Translations under genes and position numbers: made by a program | Notes under the pieces: generated by a model | The model's database searches: none | The model's input: only the letters and a program-made list of their open reading frames with translations | What the model was told of the DNA's origin: nothing | In this document: piece by piece, positions 22,390 through 35,119 of the stretch | How positions within the stretch are numbered: position 1 is the first letter of the stretch | Layout: each line of letters starts with the position of its first letter | DNA from: Anthonomus grandis grandis | Lineage: Eukaryota > Arthropoda > Insecta > Coleoptera > Curculionidae | Direction of reading: 5' to 3' | Length of the DNA: 64,000 bases | Assembly: GCF_022605725.1 (NCBI RefSeq) | Contig: NC_065567.1 | Span: forward strand, 35,505,127-35,569,126

Positions 22390-22990
22390 ACTCTAATTAG
22401 TTAGGACATGGCCGAAAGAGGTGTTAACAATTTAAACCCAATAAAATCTACGGGTTTTGATAACATTCACTCTTGTATATACAAAGGGTGCATGGATTTT
22501 CTAGCAAAACCCATTGCACACATCTTTAATTTAGCTATACAGCATTCCACTTTTCCAAAAAAACCTTAAATAGCAGTGATTGTCCCTATTATATAATATT
22601 CAAAATTATAGGTCAATAAGCATACTTAATTCTCTTGCCAAAATATTTGAAAGTATTATTTGTGAAGATCTTTTAAAAATTATTAATGATAAAATTTTTG
22701 ACGCACGGCATGCTGAAAACTGTACAGTTTCAAACTTGGGAAAATTTACCACACCAGCTTTTGATGCCATAATTAATTAAACACAACTTGACACTATATA
22801 TACAGAAAGCATTTGACCTGGTTGACTATGACATCCTATTTGGGCGTCTGGCGGAGATGGTTTTTTCAGAAAGACATGTATGTTTGTTGTCTCATACTAT
22901 TCAGATCATACACATCAAGTTAAAATTTGTAATTCATTATCAAAACAATACACGGCAATCTTTAAAGTTCCTTAGGGTAACTTCCAAGGT
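22390..22990 (+). mobile_element. LINE RT fragment splitting the 190-bp array
   Basis: Plus strand: NPIKSTGFDNIHSCIYKG, HIFNLAIQHSTFPKK, NYRSISILNSLAKIFESIIC, then QKAFDLVDYDILFGRL (palm Asp altered) and FLRVTSK, where the RT normally continues GVPQGS. It breaks directly into repeat sequence near 22990. Frameshifts near 22570, 22715 and 22780. Confidence 0.82.
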
Positions 22991-22999
22991 AAGAGATAA

Positions 23000-23530
23000 A
23001 TTCAATTTTACCTCGTCTCAAATTGGTTTAAAATTGGATTTGGACATATTCAATATAAAAGAAAAAATATTACCGGCAAAACTTATCTGGGCGACTGTAA
23101 AAATTTATACGAAACTCAAATTTTTACAGTTGCCCTGATAAGCTTTACTTGCCATATTTTTTCCATATTTAAGGAATAAATCCAACTTTACCTGGAAAAA
23201 AATATATATTGCAAGCAAAACTGGCTTGGGCGATTGGAAAAATTAAATTTTCGTTTTCGTATACATTATTACAGTTGCCCAGCCAAGTTTTGTGCACAAT
23301 ACATTGTTTTTTTCATATTTAATGAATAAATCTTATTTGAATTTCTCTTAAATTAGGTTTAAATTAGATTTTATCCTTAGATATAGAAGAAAAATATATT
23401 ACGGCAAAACTTGTCTACAACTGAAGTTCTGCACTTAAGAAATAATTAATATGAAAACGAAAATAAAATGTTCACAGTCGACCAGACAAGTTTTAATGTA
23501 AATACAATATTTTTTCAATAAGACAAAATT
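23000..23530. repeat. Right part of the 190-bp tandem repeat
   Basis: Copies lie at about 23077, 23216 and 23404. In the first, arms 23077-23106 and 23118-23146 form an inverted repeat around a short AT-rich loop. Copies share atatttaaggaataaat and the gttttcgt block with the left part. Confidence 0.8.
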
Positions 23531-24820
23531 CACAAAAATTTTACTAGAACACAAATATATGATTTTGTCATATTGGCAACGTCTATGATAGAATTTACTT
23601 GATGCGACCATGTCAACATATCTACAATGTTTGAAGTTCTAACTACTTTTATTTTTTACTCAATTTTCTTAACGTATTCCATTAAAATATGAGTTTCCTT
23701 TTTTGGTGTAAAATTGGGTTATAACGTTATAACCTATCCTGATTGTCAAGATGACACTCTGATGCTATTAAAAAAATAAAAGAATGAGTGCTTGTAATAC
23801 TGACATAAATCGATGGAAACGCAACTGTTTATGCCTTATTATTATCCGATTCCTCAAATGACGAGGTGCCCTATAAGTGTTTTATGTTTATGGCTTTGAT
23901 GATGAATCGCTGATGCTGATGACGTTTTTATTAAGCGTTTAAAAGTGGTGGTTTTGACATGAATTTTATTGAATCTTTCTGAGTGTCTTAAGTAAGAAAC
24001 GTTATTTGATTTTTTTTTGTTAATATACCAGTTAAAAAATATATTCTTCTTCTTACGTTTTAACATCTATTAATTTTTTATGCTTAGTCTATCTTACAAG
24101 TCAAAGTTACTAACTAAGTCATTTGTCATGTTTAAACTTTTAACTGTCAAATATAAATGTCAAATTTCACTTCACTTCAAACCTTAAATTTTGTATGATT
24201 TTTTTTATGTTGGTAGTATCAAACAAGTCTTGCACCTGTCCAGTAAATACAAGCCAAACTCTCTTTTTTCTCAACCGTGTAAACATGATAAAATGATATT
24301 TAATCTTTATTGATATTTTATTATTAAACTATAATTCTTTGCCCCATTTAATCTCCTTCGTAACCGCTACGTTCTTTAACCTGTGTATCAAATGTCATAG
24401 TTCTCATCTTTGCCTCTAGGCACTCATAAAATTTCATATGTTATGTAAATGTCAATCGTAATCGCATTTTATGCAAAGATATTCCAATATTACATTAAAT
24501 AAAATAATTAATAAAACATCCATTTCTTTTTATGTAATTTGCTGCAATAATTGCTACTGATTAATGACTGCAATTATGCCCATAATAAAAATTTAAGACC
24601 TCGCTGCATCCCCTGTCATCTAAACGTGAAACGTCATTAGTGTCAAATATATGACATAACAAAATGCGCTTGCAATATTGTTAGGTTTCTTTAGGAGCGG
24701 TAATCCTATGATTACCAAAATATTTTAAAGGTAAAATTAACAATCAACATGAAATAAAAAATGACGTCCAATCCCAGAAAAAAAATTTAAACCACTTTAT
24801 AAACCTTAATGCCTGGATAT
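23531..24820. other. Intergenic AT-rich sequence
   Basis: Between Hand and the LINE at 24.8 kb. A recurring tgtcaaat/tgtcaaa motif (about 24125-24170, 24390, 24450, 24640) is the only pattern seen. The frame at 23854-24066 (minus) is Lys-rich without domain features. Confidence 0.4.
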
Positions 24821-25140
24821 TGAACAGGTTTGTGTGGTTATTCGTGAATTAGATCCTAAGAAGGAAGCCGGCTCTGATGCAGTTCCTTTTTTGTTAAGAA
24901 ATGTATTGGTGGTTTCTTATATCCATTACTAATATTATATAATCCTAAGTACCTAAAATATAACCTTGATTATCGTATTCCAATTAATGCCGTTTATATT
25001 GATTTTAGTGAGGCGTTTGATCAAGTAGATTATTCCATAATGATAAATAAACTATCTTAAATCGGTCTGGGCGCTTCTATATTAAAGTGGGTTGCCTCAT
25101 ATTTCACAAGTTTAATGCTTACATAAATAGAGTTTTGGTA
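24820..25140 (+). mobile_element. LINE RT fragment
   Basis: Plus strand: VCVVIRELDPKKEAGSDAVP, an internal deletion, then INAVYIDFSEAFDQVDYSIM and GLGASILKWVASYF. These are adjacent blocks of a Jockey-type RT. The first palm Asp (YIDFSEAF) is kept. It ends near 25130. Confidence 0.78.
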
Positions 25141-25149
25141 TTTGAAAAA

Positions 25150-25941
25150 TGATAAATCATATATTTCTCTCATTTTTCTTATGCATTTTTCTATAATAGA
25201 TTAAATTTTACCTCAATTGTATGGAGTCCTGTTTACTCCACTTATAAAGATACAAATTAACAACAATTAAAAGAGTACAAATTAAAATATTGAAAAGTTT
25301 ATCTTATAAGCAAAATTTTAATATAGTTACTAATAATATAGAACATATAAGAATTCACTTCAAAATATTAAATCTTGACTCTAAACAGAAGGAAACTAGC
25401 GGATATTATATATTTAAGATATAGGAGGAGGTGCCTTTTACAATAGTAGAGCTGTTTTGGTTTGATTGTTAGTGATTTGATATTGCAGTTGATAAAATAG
25501 AGTATTTATTTTTCATTTTTTTAAATTATTAAATACTGGATACTATAGTGGATGTATATATTTTTCCCTTAAATAAATAAATAGTACAGAGAAGTTCTTA
25601 GGAAAAGCAATAAAGGTTTTAACTTTAAAAACAATTAAAAATTACATTCTTAAAATCATTTTTAGAAAGAATAAAGTGTTTCCAACATGCCAACGAGTTT
25701 GTTGTGTTCAAGCTAATTAAGTTTTGTTATGAATTTGAGTATTTGACCTTATTTGTAAGATAAGTAAATGGTGCAGAATAATTTTTATTATTAAGAACTT
25801 TTAGTATTATTGGAATATTGGTACATACAAAAATTAGATTTTCTAGGTGTCTAATGTATTTATAACAGTAAACATACACATTTTTTAAAAATATGAAAAT
25901 GCCTGTAGCACTGATTTTTTGGTAATATATAAAAATATATA
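25150..25941. other. AT-rich intergenic sequence
   Basis: Nothing recognised. It may hold decayed 3' sequence of the preceding LINE. Confidence 0.4.
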
Positions 25942-27106
25942 CAGGTTGGGGAATCGATAATTACGCACAGAGGGTCGCTTAAAAATAAAATATGGCAACG
26001 CGCACGCATGCATTTGCGTGGAATCTGCTACTCGTCTGCTACGTCGTTTTTCAGTAAACGTCTGACTTTGATGGGGGTAATTGTATTACTTGCAATAAAA
26101 TTTCACAAAATATGACGCGAAAATTCAGAGTACATCAGTATACAACCCACATAGAATCGTAATCCCAAAATGTTTATTATGCTGTTTATTGCATAATGAA
26201 AATTAAAGCGTTATTCTAATAAAAATAACTGAAAAAAGTAGACAAATTTAAACACAATTCGAAAATAAAATTAAAACCCTTAAAAATAAACCTAACAAAA
26301 ATTAGTTCTTTAAGTAAAAGCCTCAAACAAACGTCCTTCTTTGGCTAAGAAATACAACAAACCTATCATAAAACCCATTTCATACTTCCAAAAGAGTTTC
26401 TAGTAAAATCAAATGAGCACATTGAACAATTTTATCTCGCAACTCCTCTCAATTTGTTGGCCTACGAAATTTTTGTTTGTTAATGGTCTTTTTAAGATAA
26501 CCCCAAAAATAAAAGCCATTTGGGGACAAATCTGGAGATCTAGGAGGTTATTTAATCTCGCCAGTCCCACTAATTTAGTTAGGATAAGTATTTGTTAAAA
26601 TTTGTTTTATCATAATCGTACTATGAGTAGGACAGCCGTCTTGTTGAGGATGGTAGATAATGGTAGGAAAAATTTGATTTTACAGCACCGATATTTTTGG
26701 GCATTTAAAGTATCATCAATAAAAAATGGCCCTATAATATGGCCTATTACCTAGTTCCTCTCAAACACTTCTACTTGATCGTGTTGAATCCACTTCTAAT
26801 GCTTCATCAAATCATTTTTTCTAGCCGTTCTTGCTTCTGGACCTTGTCGATAGAAGGTTCTTGCTCTATAATGTGTCAAAATTCGATGCCACATTTTAAA
26901 TTGTTTTTTCGCAAGAAATCGGTCTGTTTTCAAATGTAATTGAAAATAGATCCCTATATTGTACTGTTGAATTGCTTCCATAAAACTATTTAATAATTTG
27001 AACTCTTTCGAAAGGAGTATAACCACTCCATTCATCGACATTAGACATTTATTGATGGTCACTCATCGACAAAAGAAAGATGCGTAATCTTCAATTCCCC
27101 AATCTG
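25942..27106 (-). mobile_element. Tc1/mariner-superfamily element with terminal repeats
   Basis: Inverted ends CAGGTTGGGGAATCGATAAT (left) and CAGATTGGGGAATTGAAGAT (right, inward) are flanked by TA at 25940-25941 and 27107-27108. On the minus strand the transposase begins near 27055 with sequence readable in two frames (FERVQIIK, FYGSNSTVQ). It ends with SPDLSPNGFYFWGYLKK near 26535-26490, where Gly replaces the usual final catalytic Asp (PND). The body is heavily eroded. A relative lies at 63468-64000. Confidence 0.82.
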
Positions 27107-27226
27107 TATATAAACTTATTAACAAAACTACAAATGTGGAAAAATAGGCCGTGTCTTTGACTATTTGACCCCTTTATCAAATAATCCACGAGCAAACACT
27201 AGTTTAAAAACTAAGCTATTAAAATA

Positions 27227-28448
27227 AAGGAGTTTCCAATAAGAGGTGTTATTTTGAATACCCCGCTATTTTGGTAGGTGTCACTTTTGAAGTTGTCATT
27301 TGTTGAGATTTGATAAGTAGAAACTACGCCATTAATAAAAATAGAACGATACACCCTTCAACAACGCATTAAGTTGTCAAAATTCACTATAAAAAAGGTG
27401 AAAATTTGGCAGAGGCGGTTCATAAAACTCGAACATTTTTGGGTCATCGTGAAGCACCTTATCGGACCGTAATACAGAAATTGGTAGAAAAATTCGAGCT
27501 TTTGGGTCAACTTAGTCATGTGAAGAATAAAATCCGTACACGTCGCTCAAGAACAGCCGAGAATATTACTGCTGTAGCTGAAAGTGTTGAAGTAAACCCA
27601 GGTTTGTCCATTCTTCGTCCATGCCTCGTTGTTATTCCACAAACCTCATTATACCGTATTTTGCATAAAGATTTGGGTCTTAAGCTTAAGGCTTATAAAG
27701 TTCAGTTAACACAAGACCTCAAGCCGGCCGTCAATCATCAACAACGTCTTTGCTGATTGGGGGCCTTTGAAATGCATGAAAATGATCCAGAATTCCATTG
27801 ATCAAACCATTGAGTGATGCAAGCAAAATTGTCGCATCTGTGGTTCGAAAAACTCAAGAGTTATGGTTGAAAAGCCTCTTTATCCTCAACGCGTGACTGT
27901 TTGGTGCGGTTTATGGTCCGGCGGGGTCATTACACCTTACTTTTTAAAAAATGAGTCTGGAGCAACAGTTACGGTGAATGGATTGAACTATCGAGAGATG
28001 AATAATGATTTTTTATAGCCGGACTTGGAGGGTATTGATTTGGACAACGTTTACTTTCGACAAGACGGCGCTACGTGCCACACAAGCAACGAAACCATTG
28101 ATTTTTTACGGAAAAATTTTCTGGATCGTGTTATCTTGAAGAGGTGTGAAATAGTCAGTAGCCAATTGTGATCATTGGCTACCGAGGTCTTGTGATTTAA
28201 CACATTGCGACTTCTTCCTTTAGGGCCACATAAAAGAGAAGGTTGACGCCAATAGCCCAGGGTCGATTCAAGACCTCAAAGATGAAATTCGTGAGGCTAT
28301 CGAGGACAAAGGGCATCCACTTTGCGATTTGAAAATGGACAATTTCATAAAAAGGACACCTTTTTCTTTATAATGTAACAAATATCCGATCATTTAAAAA
28401 AAAAATGCATTTTTCTTTGAATATAACACCTCTTATTGAAAAACCTTT
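27227..28448 (+). mobile_element. Tc1/mariner-superfamily element with terminal repeats
   Basis: Ends share the core caataagaggtgttat in inverted orientation (about 27237 and 28423), and TA flanks the element (27225-27226 and 28449-28450). The plus-strand transposase runs from about 27380 to 28370: TRTFLGHREAPYRTVIQKLV, RSRTAENITAVAESVEVNPG, LYRILHKDLGLK; frameshift near 27760; EMHENDPEFH; RVTVWCGLWSGGVI; NGLNYREM; DNVYFRQDGATCHTSNETID; a decayed final block. Multiple stops and shifts. Confidence 0.85.
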
Positions 28449-28960
28449 TATTACGAGATGATGATTATTGTAAAATACCATTAAACAGTAAAATATAAAA
28501 TATACTTGTAAAATGAACTGTCTTGGCCCATCGTGTCCAAGATGCGGCTTATACAACTTAAGGGACCCAAGCTACTGAAAGTAATTCATAAAAGACACAT
28601 GTTTTGAAGGGTTCCAAATAAATCACTAAATGGCGCCCGCTCTTGACAAAGTACTTGATATATGGGCGCGCCCTAAACATCACCCTTAACCTATTTGGGA
28701 TATTATCGAAAACATATTTTGTTACAGGCGTCAGACGTTATTGTTATTGGAGCAAAAAGCGTAGAAATTTGTTTCTTCATTGAAGTGAAAGGTTTTGAGT
28801 CAATAGATTTTTTGTTTGTTCTGGCACAAAAAAATAAGAGTTTGTTATATACAGGGAGATTCATAAAGATAACCTATTACTAGCAATATAAATTCTGGTG
28901 TATATAGGGAATATACTAAAATAAATTACTTCCAATGCTAGGCTGCGGAATAAATATTGA
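28449..28960. other. Intergenic sequence
   Basis: The frame at 28695-28883 has no recognisable motif. No gene is called. Confidence 0.4.
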
Positions 28961-29600
28961 TACGGGTTAACATTAACGGCATTCTAAACACCATAGGGAT
29001 ATTTTATAGACCAGATAGTTTTACCAATATAAATGATTTTTTGACTAAGTTTAAATATAATATTTGCAGATATTTTTTGCCCTCTAACAATCTTCTTTGT
29101 CTCGACGACTTCAATTGCAAACATCTATAATCTGGAATCTATACATGCACAAAAGTCTCCTTCTCTGCTTCAGGTTTACAGCTGAAATGGATTCAGTATA
29201 TTCAAAACTGTAACGTAAGATTTATACATGGAACGAGAAAATTTGATAGAGGTGTGAGTAGTGAAATGCGCATAATGATGGGGTTGGATATAACTAACAG
29301 CAGGTTACTTCCTAGTCTGGCCGTCTTTAATGAAATTATTTTTTTTTAATGCCCCAATTATCTTTATCATAGCAAATTAAGTTTAGGTAGGATACTAGAT
29401 AGGATACTATACTTAGGTGGATTTCGAGCTTCAGCTGTTGATTTTATCTATTATCTAATAAAATTCATCCTAATTTAAGATATATTTCATGTCCTTTAAT
29501 AAAAAGAAAAATTATCAGCCACATTACCGATCCCTGTTTGCCGGGTTAGCCCAAGGATGCTTTCTGCAGATTAACTGGTTTATATTATTACACACTTTAT
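28960..29600 (+). mobile_element. LINE with endonuclease fused to RT tail by deletion
   Basis: Plus strand: ILNTIGIFYRPDSFTNINDF and LLCLDDFNCKH, APE endonuclease motifs (usually LLGDFN). After about 40 bases comes LQLKWIQYIQNCNVRFIHG and DRGVSSEMRIMMGLDI, the C-terminal tail of the RT protein. The whole RT core is missing, so the copy carries a large internal deletion. Confidence 0.7.
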
Positions 29601-32400
29601 GTAAATATGATATTATATTATAAACATGTTGAAATTTGATATAGGTACAAATAGGCCCATTTAGACAATGTTAGTCTGTAGACTTGAAGCAATCAAATTT
29701 TTTGTTGCTAAACAACATTTTTCGCCATGACAATATTATTATTATTATGATATTTAACATTTGCTATAAAAATATTTTGGTACTCGCTGTTTTCAGACAA
29801 ATGTGGCAATATTGTAAATGCTTTTAGATTATATTAAAATAATATTAACATATGACGTGTTTGACAGAAAAAAATAGATTTACATTTAAATATGACAGAT
29901 TATTTAGTCAGCTTCACAGATGACAATTATGACGTTTAAAAACTGGGATCGAAATTTAAATGAGTAAGGAATCATTATTTAATATGGAATCTCAGTTAAC
30001 CTTGAAAAATCGTTTAATTTATTTAGCAAGTTTACACGAAGGTTAACCTTTATTCTATTCTAGATTTTAAAAAGGAATTTCTTCCTGGTATTTCAAGCAA
30101 CTTATTCAAGATACTTAGAATTAGTTCTTTGATAAACTTTTGGAGTAATTTTTAATTTTTCTTCCAGGCCTTTACAGTAATTTTAATTTTAATTTTACAG
30201 TTGTATTTCTTATATGTTTCAACTCTTTAGAGTAAATTTCAATTTTATTTTAGGGTTGTCAAGTAAATTGTTATAAATTAAATTTTATTTATTATTTTGA
30301 GGGTTTTTGCACTTTTTACGTTTTAGCATGTTGTTTTAAAGAGAACATCCTAAATATCTTCTAATTTTTAAAATCTTCGACAGATTTTACAATTCAGATT
30401 AGTTCGGAAAATCGGAGCTTGCTTTTTTTATTTAAACCATCCTCTATATTTTTGCATTTTATAATAATTAAAAAATTATAGAGTGTAGCTTTTTAATATC
30501 ACCCTATAAATTAACGTAAAATAAAAATGTATAAAACAATCGGAACTAGGCACTATATTACCTCATACAAATGTCTTAAAAAGTTTCATTAAAAAAATAT
30601 GAAAATATACTGGGTGTTTCATAACCAAGTTTATATACATATACTTTCGGCATTAAAACCCTAGTTTATGCTATACTTATAATCAATCTATGACCACCAC
30701 ACATAAATACAGGACTGCTCAAATTTGAGATTCATCTATTAATTTTTTTTAACATCGCATTAACTTACTCTTTGTATATTTTCCTTTTGCGACAAATTGT
30801 TTTCATCACAAGTTTACATTATACTATAAAATACACTAATAAACCCTGTATCTCTTGAGCTTAAGCCCACCTGTATGCAGGTATTCAAGATTTAAACATC
30901 ATTCAAGTTACCGAGTTATGGTTTGTTGAACTTAAATCTAACTATCATCGTTTTTAAGTTTAATAGGTTTTTAAATGCAACCAAATGGATTCATAACACC
31001 CATATGAAGCCCAATAAAATAGTTATATAATAAACAAAAATTACTTGTATTTTTGATTATGTTATACTAGGTATTTTATGGTAGAACAAAAAACACTAAC
31101 GCGGATCTTATATTTTTTTATTTTATAAATTATAAAGTGAAAATCATATATTTGTTATAAAAGCATTTTGCTTAACAACTTTGCTTTTTATGGATTAATT
31201 TGTTAATTTTTTTTATTAAAAATATTCTATACGTTGATTCAGTTCTCACAATTAAATTCACAAAATCAAGGACATTTAACGATGGACTCCTTTATCAGTC
31301 GTTAAACTTTGTTGAAATTTAAAAAAAAATTAAATATTTAATTTTGATTATTTTTTGAAATATTCATGACATCATCTCAAATAAATTCATAATATGAAAT
31401 GAAATAAAATTCTAATTTTTATTATTTCGTCGATCTATTATGATGATTTTTGTTTTTTACTAATTCTTTAATTTTAATATTTTTTCATGGATTTGATAAC
31501 TTAAATTAAATTAAACATCAATTATAAAATTTAATTTAAAGAAAGTTCTATTAAAATTTTTCAGTTATTCATTAAATTTTGATGAATAAACTACCAAAAT
31601 CAACAAAGTTTCGACTACGACTAACTTTCTTTATCGGTCATTACATTTTGTTAAATATATTATTTTATGAATTAATTATTAAATTCATTAAATTAAATCA
31701 TAAAAATTCAAAATTCCTGAATTTCGTTTTTTACGAATATTTTTTTGGGTTGTTTAATTGTAGTATATTTTATAAATTTGTTCTTTTGAAAAATCGTGGA
31801 CTTTAGTCGTTAAATTTGTGCTTGTCATGGAATTATTTATAAAATCCTCTTAAAATTTTTTTATAGTAATAATTTGAAACATTTTTTTTATTGATAAAAT
31901 TACTTCGAATAAATTCATTAAAAAATTTTTACAACCTTGTCGTCTATTTATTATGATGGTTTTTGTTTTCTAATCCTTTAATTTTAATATTTTTTATAGA
32001 TGTATCAAGGTAAATTAAGTTATTCAAAATTTTCAATTAACTTATTCATTGAATTTTTACGATTACAAAATATAATGACAAACTTTATTAAATATACTAT
32101 TTTATGAGTTAATAATTAAATTCCTTAAATTAATTTATGAAAAATCCAACAAAAATTCTCCAATTTACTTATTAATCTTTATGAGTATATTCATGGATTG
32201 TATGATGTATTTCATAAATTTGTTCTTTATGCTTTCGAAAAATTCTTAATTTTTACAAAGTTTTGTATAATTTTGTTATGATTATTTCTTACCAGTTGTC
32301 TAATTCTTATAATTATTTACGGATTTATTCATTAAAATTCAATTCAAGATAATTAAAAAAAAAATGTGTTCTATTCATTTATTAATTTCATTTTTACGAT
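29600..32400. repeat. AT-rich tract with diverged direct repeats
   Basis: Very AT-rich, with no credible gene. Blocks such as tatgatg.tttttgtttt...ctttaattttaatatttttt recur about 510 bp apart (near 31438 and 31948). A short motif (aacaaaa.ttctccaattta.ttattaatct) near 32145 recurs near 34095 and 37570. Confidence 0.5.
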
Positions 32401-33064
32401 TAATATTCCATAGATTGGATGATGGAAGGGTATATTGCATTTTCTAAAAGATTTAAATAAATTTTGCCAGTCAAATTTTCTTCCAAAAAAAATGGCCCGA
32501 ATATTTCATTCCCATAAATTCCTGCCCAAACATTAATTTTTTGGGGGTATTTCATTATCCCAGTATCTACAGTTATGTCTGTTCACCAGGCCATTTAAAA
32601 AAAGGTCGATTCGTCACTGAAGCAAATGTTCTTCAATAAATGGGGATCGTCGTCAATTCGCTGGCACATCACTTCACAAAATTGAATACTCCTATCAAAA
32701 TCATCTTCTCCGAGTTCATGAAAAATATGAATTTTATAAGGAAAGAACTTATTTTTTTTTTAACTTTATGTACGGAACCAGTGGAAATATTTGTTAGTTT
32801 TGCGGCCTTTGGTATAGACAAAGCTGAATCCATAGCAAATTGTCCTAGTACTTCAACTTGGCATGCTTCATCGACAACTCTATTTTCATATTTTTTCTTA
32901 TTGCAAATCGATCTCGTCTCTTCAAATTTTTGTATCAATTCTAATACGTATTTATGGCTCACGTTTTTATCTTGATACCTTTCATTAAATGCTCTCGCGG
33001 TTCTGCTAGCACACCGATCTTGAGCTCCATAAAGGAAAATTCTTTCGGCTAGCGTATACACCAT
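32400..33064 (-). pseudogene. DUF4817-type mariner transposase, N-terminal part
   Basis: Minus strand from ATG 33064: MVYTLAERIFLYGAQDRCAS, then RAFNERYQDKNVSHKYVLEL, VVDEACQVEVLGQFAMD and AAKLTNISTGSVHKV. It continues with one or two frameshifts through RIDDDPHLLKNICFSDEST (first catalytic Asp), GLVNRHNCRYW and GPFFLEENLTG-like sequence before fading. The second and third catalytic acids are absent. The 5' flank to 33712 includes gcccccctgtatatct, which may be its outer end. Confidence 0.8.
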
Positions 33065-33719
33065 TTTATTAACTCACTGTTTTAACTAAAATTGAAAAAT
33101 TGCACGCGTCAAACTGACAGTTTTAACAATAATAAATCGCCTGCTTTTTAAACGCCTTAAAAATGTAAGGTATTGCAGTGTTTTTTTGTACCTATTAGGT
33201 AGGTTTCGCAAAAAATATAAGTGAAATAAATTCACATACAAAGTTATAAGACTGCAAAGATTTTTGCAAAAAATTTGAAGACACTCTTTTTTCTCGCAAA
33301 TAACGGTACACATTCTTTACTTAAAAAAATTAATAATTTGCTTGAACTAAATGTACTGTTTGCTACCACACATTTTAACTTCTAAATTGCTTGTATTTTT
33401 TTTTGATGATCTATTATAAAAAATGTAAGAATTTTAAAATGATGTAGGTACCACACTAAAAGGATTCATTTAAAATACCAAAGTTTGGCGTAAATAAAAT
33501 ATTCATTATTTCTAGACATTTTCGCTAACTATTTGCTTACACATTTACCGATTTCATTTTTTTTGGTACCGTTGAATAGAGAATTTCACGCTGCTTACTA
33601 TGATGTATCACACGATGGGGTTCCCATTTGACATATTAAAGTGAGGTTAGCTGGTGGTGAGGAGGTAATTGACAGAACTTCACTAAATGCATAATTAAAC
33701 GCCCCCCTGTATATCTAAT

Positions 33720-35115
33720 TTGACGTGTTTTTTTTTTTGGGGTGGATCGTTTTGAAATGAAAGCACTGTATAATTAAAACTTTATAAATAGAACTTAAGC
33801 TTAGGGGAAAATTGTTAAAACTAAACCAAGAAAAAACAAAAAAACTGACTATGCCTTGATTAAAATGAATTTTCTCAAAAGCTTTTGAACTGGTTCAAAT
33901 TATAACACGTTTTAATAATCACAGGTGATTTATTAATCCGAATTAATCCTTTACCTATATGACTGAATTAAGTATTGGACTAGTGTTGCATTTATCTACT
34001 AGTATAAATTATTTACGGTGTCTAGTTTCGTAACTATTAACATCTCCAAAGACTCTTACTTTTTCATAAAATGTTTACAATTAAATTCACAAGAACTAAC
34101 AAAATTCTTCAATTTATTCATTAATGTCTTTTGATAGTATTTATATTTTTTGTGAGATGATTAATTTTAATTTTAATATATTTCGCGGAATTTAAATTTG
34201 TTGCTTTCTCTCATCCGTACTTAAAATTTGTTGAATATCTTTTTTTTAAATTATTATATATAAAAAATCTAACAAAAACACTGTAAGAAAAAGAATTAAA
34301 TATTTTCGTTGACATTTTATTATTTTTATTTTTATGAAATTTTCCCGATATATTTACAATATCTAGCAAAAACCTCCAATTGTAATTATTCCAATTTTTT
34401 TTTTATTTTATATATATTTTTTTAAGTAGTCGATTTTACTCTCAAATTGTCATTTTTTCGCCTTTTTTTGTATTATTTATTAAACTTTTTTGATCTAATA
34501 ATCTCTCACGTCCTGTATATACATCATGTATATTTCCCAAGAAGCATCCCAAACTATATTAAGACGCTTTTAAAGCTAGAGATAAGTAAATTAATATTCC
34601 GAGTATGTTTTAAAGTAGCATATCACTAGTGGTTTTCAAGTGGCGTTTTAGTAATGTGAGAATTCTTCAACATGTGTATGAGTGGCGCCAGTTTAAAAAA
34701 TAAGCTACTGACCTCATAATAAGGTCCAAAAATTTAATGAAATATTGTATAATTTTTATATCAGGTGGAAATAGGATAAAAACAAACAAAATTTTTCGGT
34801 AAAAAGCTGAAAGCGAAAAAACGCAAATATGATTGTTTTTTTACCCAAGTACCTATTTACAACGTAATTTGATTTTATAGCCCTAAAAACCCGGTTTTAG
34901 TAATTTTTCTCAACACTTTTCTATCTTAAATTGCATTATTAAGTACATTTTTAAATGTCTCCATAAAATCCCATATAGTCATCATTAGGCATTAGGCAGC
35001 CATATTTCTGCTGACCCTTGAGGTCCAATAGTGAAGAAAACGGGAAGTTTCCTATAAGAAGAGTACCTAGTAAGAGAACCAATAAAAAATTACTAAATAA
35101 AAAAAACATCCTCTA
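33720..35115. other. AT-rich intergenic sequence
   Basis: No gene or element seen. The small hydrophobic frame at 34447-34629 is judged random. Confidence 0.4.
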
Positions 35116-35119
35116 TTAA

